Assembly (NCBI GenBank): GCA_028869185.1
Contig: JAGWTA010000004.1
Span: 111,544 to 175,543, forward strand
Length of the DNA: 64,000 nt
From: Hyphomicrobiales bacterium
GTDB taxonomy: Bacteria > Pseudomonadota > Alphaproteobacteria > Rhizobiales > Beijerinckiaceae
Direction: 5' to 3'
In this document: positions 60,026 to 64,000 of the stretch, piece by piece
How positions within the stretch are numbered: position 1 is the stretch's first letter
Layout: each line of letters starts with the position of its first letter
Made by a program: the position numbers and the translations under genes
The notes under the pieces: model-generated
Database searches by the model: none
The model's input: only the letters and a program-made list of their open reading frames with translations
Told to the model about the DNA's origin: nothing

Positions 60026-60591
60026 GCGACCTGCGCGTCCTTCCGGCCGCCACAGGCGACCTTCGCGGGCAAGCGATCCTCGACACAGTCGGCAAGGTTA
60101 TTGCGTCGGCCGACTGGAAGGCGGGACTGGCGCTGACGCTGGCCGATATTCCGACCGCGATGTTGCCGCACGCTGTGCGTTCGCTTGCCGTGCAGAACTA
60201 CGTCGATCCGACGATGAAAGAAAAATACGTCCGCGCCGTGATCGACAACGCCCTCGCGATCAAGGTTCAGGAAGGCACGATCAAGGGCGTTCGCTTCGCG
60301 CTGTCGCTGCTTGGCATGACCGTCGAATGGACGCAGTGGCACAAGATGACGCCTGTCGGCGCGCCGGGGACGCATAAGGTCGTTGTGCGCATCAACGAGT
60401 TGCTGTTCGACGGCGAGCCGCTCCTGTCCGAGCGATCGCAGCGCCATGCGGCGCAGGTCGTTGAAACCGTCAAGAGGCATTCGCAGGATCTGGCGTTCTC
60501 GATCGCCGCCGATCTGACGTCCGACCTGTCCATCGGCACGATGGCCGCCGCGCCCGCTCAATGGGCCTATTTCGAGGCTGTCGCCGCATGA
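60022..60591 (+). CDS. Tail protein I (P2 gpI-like)
   Basis: 189 residues. N-terminal region (LPHAVRSLAVQNYVDPTMKE, then VRAVIDNALAIKVQEGTIKG) matches the gpI domain that attaches fibres to the baseplate. Coupled to J and fibre gene by 4-bp overlaps. Confidence 0.88.
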   Translation: MSDLRVLPAATGDLRGQAILDTVGKVIASADWKAGLALTLADIPTAMLPHAVRSLAVQNYVDPTMKEKYVRAVIDNALAIKVQEGTIKGVRFALSLLGMTVEWTQWHKMTPVGAPGTHKVVVRINELLFDGEPLLSERSQRHAAQVVETVKRHSQDLAFSIAADLTSDLSIGTMAAAPAQWAYFEAVAA

Positions 60592-61214
60592 GCCTGTCCG
60601 CCCTCTCGTTCAAGACAACACAGGCCGGTCTTGCCGCCATCCAGCAACCGCCGACCGGCATCGTCGCGCCCTTTGCATTTCTCGCCGTCGGATCAGGACC
60701 AGGCTACGAGCCGACCGGCGCCGAAGTCGCATTGAAGGCCGAGTTCATGCGCGTTCCGCTCGGTTCTGGCCAGAAGCTGACGCCGACGCAAATGTCATTC
60801 GCCGCCACGCTCGATGGAGCCAATGTCGGCTGGATCGCCGAAATCGGCCTGTTCCTGCAGGACGGGACGTTGTGGGCGCTCTGGTCGCAAGACCCGGCCG
60901 TGCAACATGGCGTCGACGTCAATGGCGCCCCCGCGATGGGCGCGCCGCTGGGCTACAAGGCGTTCGGCATCCCCTACACGATCACTTCGATCATCGAGAC
61001 GCGAACATTCTCGCTCGACGCGCTGCCGGTCGTGGTCAATGGCGCGCCGATGACGGTCAACATCAACCGCGTCGAAGAGCATCTGTCCGATCTTCTGGCG
61101 CTCGTTGTCGACCGCGCGCGCGTTGTCCGCAAGCTCGAAGCTGCGCGGCGCGCCGACGAAGCCAAGATTTACTCTCTCATGCGCCGCGTGAGCAAACTCG
61201 AAGGGAAAGTCTGA
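60588..61214 (+). CDS. Tail fibre N-terminal-like protein (DUF3751)
   Basis: 208 residues. The segment PFAFLAVGSGPGYEPTGAEV and the following AEIGLFLQDGTLWALWS are the DUF3751 baseplate-proximal fibre domain. C-terminal coiled coil (DRARVVRKLEAARRADEAKI). Start ATG overlaps the gpI stop. Confidence 0.82.
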   Translation: MSLSALSFKTTQAGLAAIQQPPTGIVAPFAFLAVGSGPGYEPTGAEVALKAEFMRVPLGSGQKLTPTQMSFAATLDGANVGWIAEIGLFLQDGTLWALWSQDPAVQHGVDVNGAPAMGAPLGYKAFGIPYTITSIIETRTFSLDALPVVVNGAPMTVNINRVEEHLSDLLALVVDRARVVRKLEAARRADEAKIYSLMRRVSKLEGKV

Positions 61215-61912
61215 TGTCCGCTGAAAGCGACGCGCTCGCCGCAGCGACCGCACAGGTTCTGGCGCTGTTGCAGGAAATCCAGAAGTCGAATGCGCGTGTT
61301 ATCCACGCAGCCGACACCGGCGGCGCCGACGCTACGGTCATCCATCCGGTTCCGGCGATCGACGCATGGAGCGACGATCTCGTTTTGATCGTCGATATTG
61401 CCGCAACCAATGCGACGGCGCATCCAACGATACAGGCGTCGAACCTGCCGCCGATCCCCTATGTCTGGCCATCGGGCGCAGCGGTCGCGGCTGGCGATAT
61501 CACCGGGGCCGTGATCCTGAAGGTCCAGAACGGGCCGGCCGGCTATCAGGCGGAAATCGTGGCTGGCGGCGCGCGGGCGCAGGCGGCGGCGGGTCAAGGC
61601 GGCGCGGCGTCGTTTCCCTTTCTCGTTTGGCGCGGCGGCATCGCAGCATCGTCGGGCGTGGCTGGCATCGTGCAAATCCAGTCGTGGAAATATCAGGTGA
61701 CATTCACCGATACGACGAAGAACTACGCCATCGTCGGTGGCCTGATCACGACGGCGACCGGGCCTTATTTTGAAGGCATGGGCGGCTGGCTTAGCGAAGT
61801 CGAACAGAGCGCCCGGCAGAAGGGCGTGGCGACCTTCGTCACATGGGGCCTTTCGGGCGGCACGCCGGCCGCGTCGACATCCGATTTTGTTTTCATCGCC
61901 GTGCCCTACTGA
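61214..61912 (+). CDS. Fibre-associated hypothetical protein (232 aa)
   Basis: N-terminal helix then beta-rich region (IQSWKYQVTFTDTTKNYAIV, GPYFEGMGGWL). Placed in the fibre operon; possibly a distal fibre or receptor-binding piece. No family recognised. Confidence 0.6.
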   Translation: MSAESDALAAATAQVLALLQEIQKSNARVIHAADTGGADATVIHPVPAIDAWSDDLVLIVDIAATNATAHPTIQASNLPPIPYVWPSGAAVAAGDITGAVILKVQNGPAGYQAEIVAGGARAQAAAGQGGAASFPFLVWRGGIAASSGVAGIVQIQSWKYQVTFTDTTKNYAIVGGLITTATGPYFEGMGGWLSEVEQSARQKGVATFVTWGLSGGTPAASTSDFVFIAVPY

Positions 61913-61924
61913 ACGGAGAAACCC

Positions 61925-62371
61925 ATGTTTGCCAAAGCAACGCGCGCGGACGGATCAACCGCCAATGTCGTCGGCGCGCCCTCCATGGCTGCCGCTGACC
62001 TCGAAGCGCTGGCGAAGAAGCTCGTTCCTGACGCCACCGCTATCGTCGTCGTCGATGGCGCCATTCCTGTCGATGTCCGGATCGTGGTCGCCGAGCAGTG
62101 CGCGGGGCGTATCGCGGCGGCGCTGAAAGGCAAGGACGGCTCGATGATGCGTGAGGCGATCTATTTGCAAAGCGTCGTTGCCGGCGGCGGCGCCTTGTCG
62201 GACGCGCAGAAGGCGGAAGCGACGATGTTTGCGACCATCAACGCCTGGGAAAGCGCAATGATTGAAAAGCGCGAAGCCCTGATCGCAGCAGGCGATGCGG
62301 CGGCGGCCATGGTCGATGCGACGTGGCCGGCGCCGCCCGACGGCCTCGGCGCATTCCTGATCGGGTTCTGA
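61925..62371 (+). CDS. Fibre-region hypothetical protein (148 aa)
   Basis: Ala-rich protein with a C-terminal helix followed by PPDGLGAFLIGF. Begins after a GGAGAAACCC RBS. Possible fibre assembly helper by position only. Confidence 0.55.
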   Translation: MFAKATRADGSTANVVGAPSMAAADLEALAKKLVPDATAIVVVDGAIPVDVRIVVAEQCAGRIAAALKGKDGSMMREAIYLQSVVAGGGALSDAQKAEATMFATINAWESAMIEKREALIAAGDAAAAMVDATWPAPPDGLGAFLIGF

Positions 62372-62372
62372 C

Positions 62373-62750
62373 GTGTCGATCGCCGCGCTCCCGCAACTGC
62401 CACAGCTCACATTCCAGATCGTCAAGAATGGCGATTTCAGGGACGCGCTGCAGTTCGTGCAGGATGCGACGGCGAACCCGGCTGCGCCCATCGATCTGAC
62501 AGGGATCGCCTTCGCGTGCACGCTGCGCGACGGCGCTGGCGAACCCGCAATCGCCATGACGAGCGCCGACCTCCTCGTTGTCGACGGCCCAAATGGCGTG
62601 CTGGCGTTTGCCGTTCCGCTGGCGCGATTGAAAGACATTCCGGCCGGATCGCTCTCCGGCGATATTGTCGCCACCGCAAACGGCATGACAATCAATCTTT
62701 GTAAGGATAATGGGCCGCTCACGTTCATTGTCCGGGACGGGCTCACGTGA
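62373..62750 (+). CDS. Fibre-region protein, BppU-N-like fold candidate
   Basis: 125 residues from GTG 62373. Beta-rich (LTFQIVKNGDFRDALQFVQD, IDLTGIAFACTLRDGAGEPA, LSGDIVA). Pattern resembles small N-terminal baseplate-binding domains. Weak call. Confidence 0.5.
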   Translation: MSIAALPQLPQLTFQIVKNGDFRDALQFVQDATANPAAPIDLTGIAFACTLRDGAGEPAIAMTSADLLVVDGPNGVLAFAVPLARLKDIPAGSLSGDIVATANGMTINLCKDNGPLTFIVRDGLT

Positions 62751-64000
62751 GCGCCGTCAGAAAGATCGCGGGCGCGCAGCGGGCGGTTCTCGTTGCGCGA
62801 AGCGGGGTCGCCGTCGCAACAACGCTCCGCGATGCGACGCGGATTGCCGGCGCGAAGGTCATTCCGCTGTCCGGGAAACGCGGCGTTCTGCAAATCGAGA
62901 ATGCGCCTGCGCCAGCGGTGGATAGCCTCGATACCGTCAGAAACACACTGCTCGCATCGATCGACAAGGCTCAATCTGACGCGGCGGCGGCAATCGACCA
63001 GGCGCGCGCCGATCTTGCAGCCGCCTCGCAACGGCTTGTCCAAACGGCGGCGGATGAAACGGCCGCACAATTTACGACTGTTCAGGACCGGCTGGCGGTT
63101 GTCGCCGCCACTGCAATCGCTGCATCCATGGCGGCGCAAAAGGTCTTCGACGCGCGCGATGCGGCCGATGCGGCGAGCTTTACATCGTCGATCATTGGCG
63201 CGATGAAACTGCGCGCGCTCGATCAGAAGGCGTCGATTGCTGCGGCTGCAGCGGCGCAAGCTTCGCAACAAGCGATTGACGTTCAGAAGGCGCTCTATTC
63301 GACACAATCGGTCATCGAAGCTCATCTTGGCCGCAACGACGCGCTGATCTCACAGGTCGCAACGACCGTGGCGACCAACGCGGGCGCGGCGGCTTCGAAG
63401 AGCGATGTTGTGTCGGCCGTCTCGGCCTCGGCGGCCGATGCGGCGGCGGCGGCCGACTTCGTCGCGGCGCTCCAGACGGGCGCGCAGGTCAAGGCGGCGA
63501 AAGTTGGAGCGGCCTCGGCGCTCGCCGGCGTCCAGCAAACGCAAAGCGCCGTCACGGGGCTGACGCAGGCGCTCTCGTCGCTGTCGTCGACGGTCTATGC
63601 GCAGCTCGGCGCGAACTACGCGGCATGGCAACAGCAGGTGGCGGCGCAGGCGACCGTGAACCAGTCGACGGCGACGACGCTCCAGCAACTCACGGCCAAT
63701 TATGCTGCGCTCGGTCAGACGCAGACGCAACAGGGCGCGGCGATCGCGGGCCTTCAAACGACCCTGGCGACCAATGCGGGCGCAGCGGCTTCGAAGAGCG
63801 ATGCGGTGTCGGCCGTGTCGGCCTCGGCGGCCGATGCGGCTGCGGCGGCCGACTTCGTCGCGGCGTTTCAGTCGGGCGCGCAGGTCAAGGCGGCGAAAGT
63901 TGGAGCGGCCTCGGCGCTCGCCGGCGTCCAGCAAACGCAAAGCGCCGTCACGGGGCTGACGCAGGCGCTCTCGTCGCTGTCGTCGACGGTCTATGCGCAG
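62747..64000 (+). CDS. Long repetitive tail fibre protein, 3' end outside window
   Basis: Starts at GTG 62747 (overlapping the previous stop) and stays open for 418 codons to base 64000. After a small N-terminal domain the sequence is Ala/Gln/Ser-rich helical, with an in-frame repeat of 132 codons (63361 and 63757). Probably a trimeric side or central fibre. Confidence 0.8.
   Translation, partial: MSAVRKIAGAQRAVLVARSGVAVATTLRDATRIAGAKVIPLSGKRGVLQIENAPAPAVDSLDTVRNTLLASIDKAQSDAAAAIDQARADLAAASQRLVQTAADETAAQFTTVQDRLAVVAATAIAASMAAQKVFDARDAADAASFTSSIIGAMKLRALDQKASIAAAAAAQASQQAIDVQKALYSTQSVIEAHLGRNDALISQVATTVATNAGAAASKSDVVSAVSASAADAAAAADFVAALQTGAQVKAAKVGAASALAGVQQTQSAVTGLTQALSSLSSTVYAQLGANYAAWQQQVAAQATVNQSTATTLQQLTANYAALGQTQTQQGAAIAGLQTTLATNAGAAASKSDAVSAVSASAADAAAAADFVAAFQSGAQVKAAKVGAASALAGVQQTQSAVTGLTQALSSLSSTVYAQ
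63361..63604 (+). repeat. 244-bp fibre repeat, copy 1 (copy 2 at 63757-64000, offset 396)
   Basis: Encodes ATTVATNAGAAASKSD ... SSLSSTVYAQ; copy 2 has a few base changes and reaches the window edge, so more copies may follow. Confidence 0.9.

Larger units (their letters stand above)
25640..64000. mobile_element. Mu-like transposable prophage, left part (right end beyond window)
   Basis: Gene order follows Mu: leftward S24 repressor, Ner, A transposase, B ATPase, small early genes, GemA, Mor, lysis, small terminase, large terminase, portal, F, G, protease/scaffold, capsid, gp36/gp37, sheath, tube, chaperones, tape measure, P2-like baseplate genes and fibres. Every gene looks intact, so the prophage may be functional. 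The left boundary is approximate. Confidence 0.9.

Overview
The window reads as a GC-rich alphaproteobacterial chromosome, most likely Hyphomicrobiales. The first 9.9 kb carries host genes typical of that group: a DUF2778 protein, glnB-glnA, a small MCDYSL-type protein, sseA and a cysK-family synthase. Next to them sit two mobile elements, one after the other. The genus cannot be fixed from sequence alone; a methanotroph-like Methylocystis or Methylosinus relative would fit.

Region 1 (1-9.9 kb) is ordinary chromosome: a partial cell-envelope DUF2778 gene, a GT4 glycosyltransferase, the glnB-glnA nitrogen pair, a macrodomain hydrolase, mercaptopyruvate sulfurtransferase, a membrane acyltransferase, a cysteine synthase-family enzyme and a secreted M15-like peptidase.

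Region 2 (about 10.3-25.4 kb) is a site-specific integrative element of about 15 kb. It starts with an XRE repressor and ImmA-like protease pair behind a strong autoregulated promoter. It then has small accessory genes, a CHC2/Toprim primase and a replicative ATPase. A complete type I restriction-modification operon (hsdR, hsdM, hsdS) follows, with two downstream companions: a DUF3800 protein and a possible PBECR-type nuclease. The element ends with a large serine recombinase. It has replication, integration and defence genes but no virion or conjugation genes, which suggests a satellite or mobilizable island with a defence cargo.

Region 3 (about 25.6 kb to the window end) is a Mu-like transposable prophage in canonical Mu order: a leftward S24 repressor; Ner, transposase A and target protein B; an early/middle block of small genes including DUF3164, GemA, a ParB-like protein and a CtrA-like DNA-binding protein; Mor; a lysis cassette with an M15 peptidase, an amidase, a holin-like protein and a nested Rz/Rz1 pair; the packaging and head genes; and contractile-tail and P2-like baseplate genes ending in tail fibres. 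The last fibre gene and the right end run off the window.

The prophage holds most of the unusual features. It has an initiator-type tRNA(fMet) gene directly after the tail-tube stop codon. It has a lambda-type GGGAAAG slippery heptamer that joins the two tail-assembly ORFs. A perfect dyad GGGAAC-N-GTTCCC occurs three times, at about the positions where Mu has its lys, I and P late promoters. It encodes an Acb2/Tad1-family anti-defence protein, a CtrA-like DNA-binding domain without a receiver, and a Mu-F head protein fused to a PBECR nuclease-like domain. It also has two tandem MKT mini-ORFs linking a small gene to the inner spanin, and an apparent moron (22-codon leader plus HTH gene) with its own promoter and operator.
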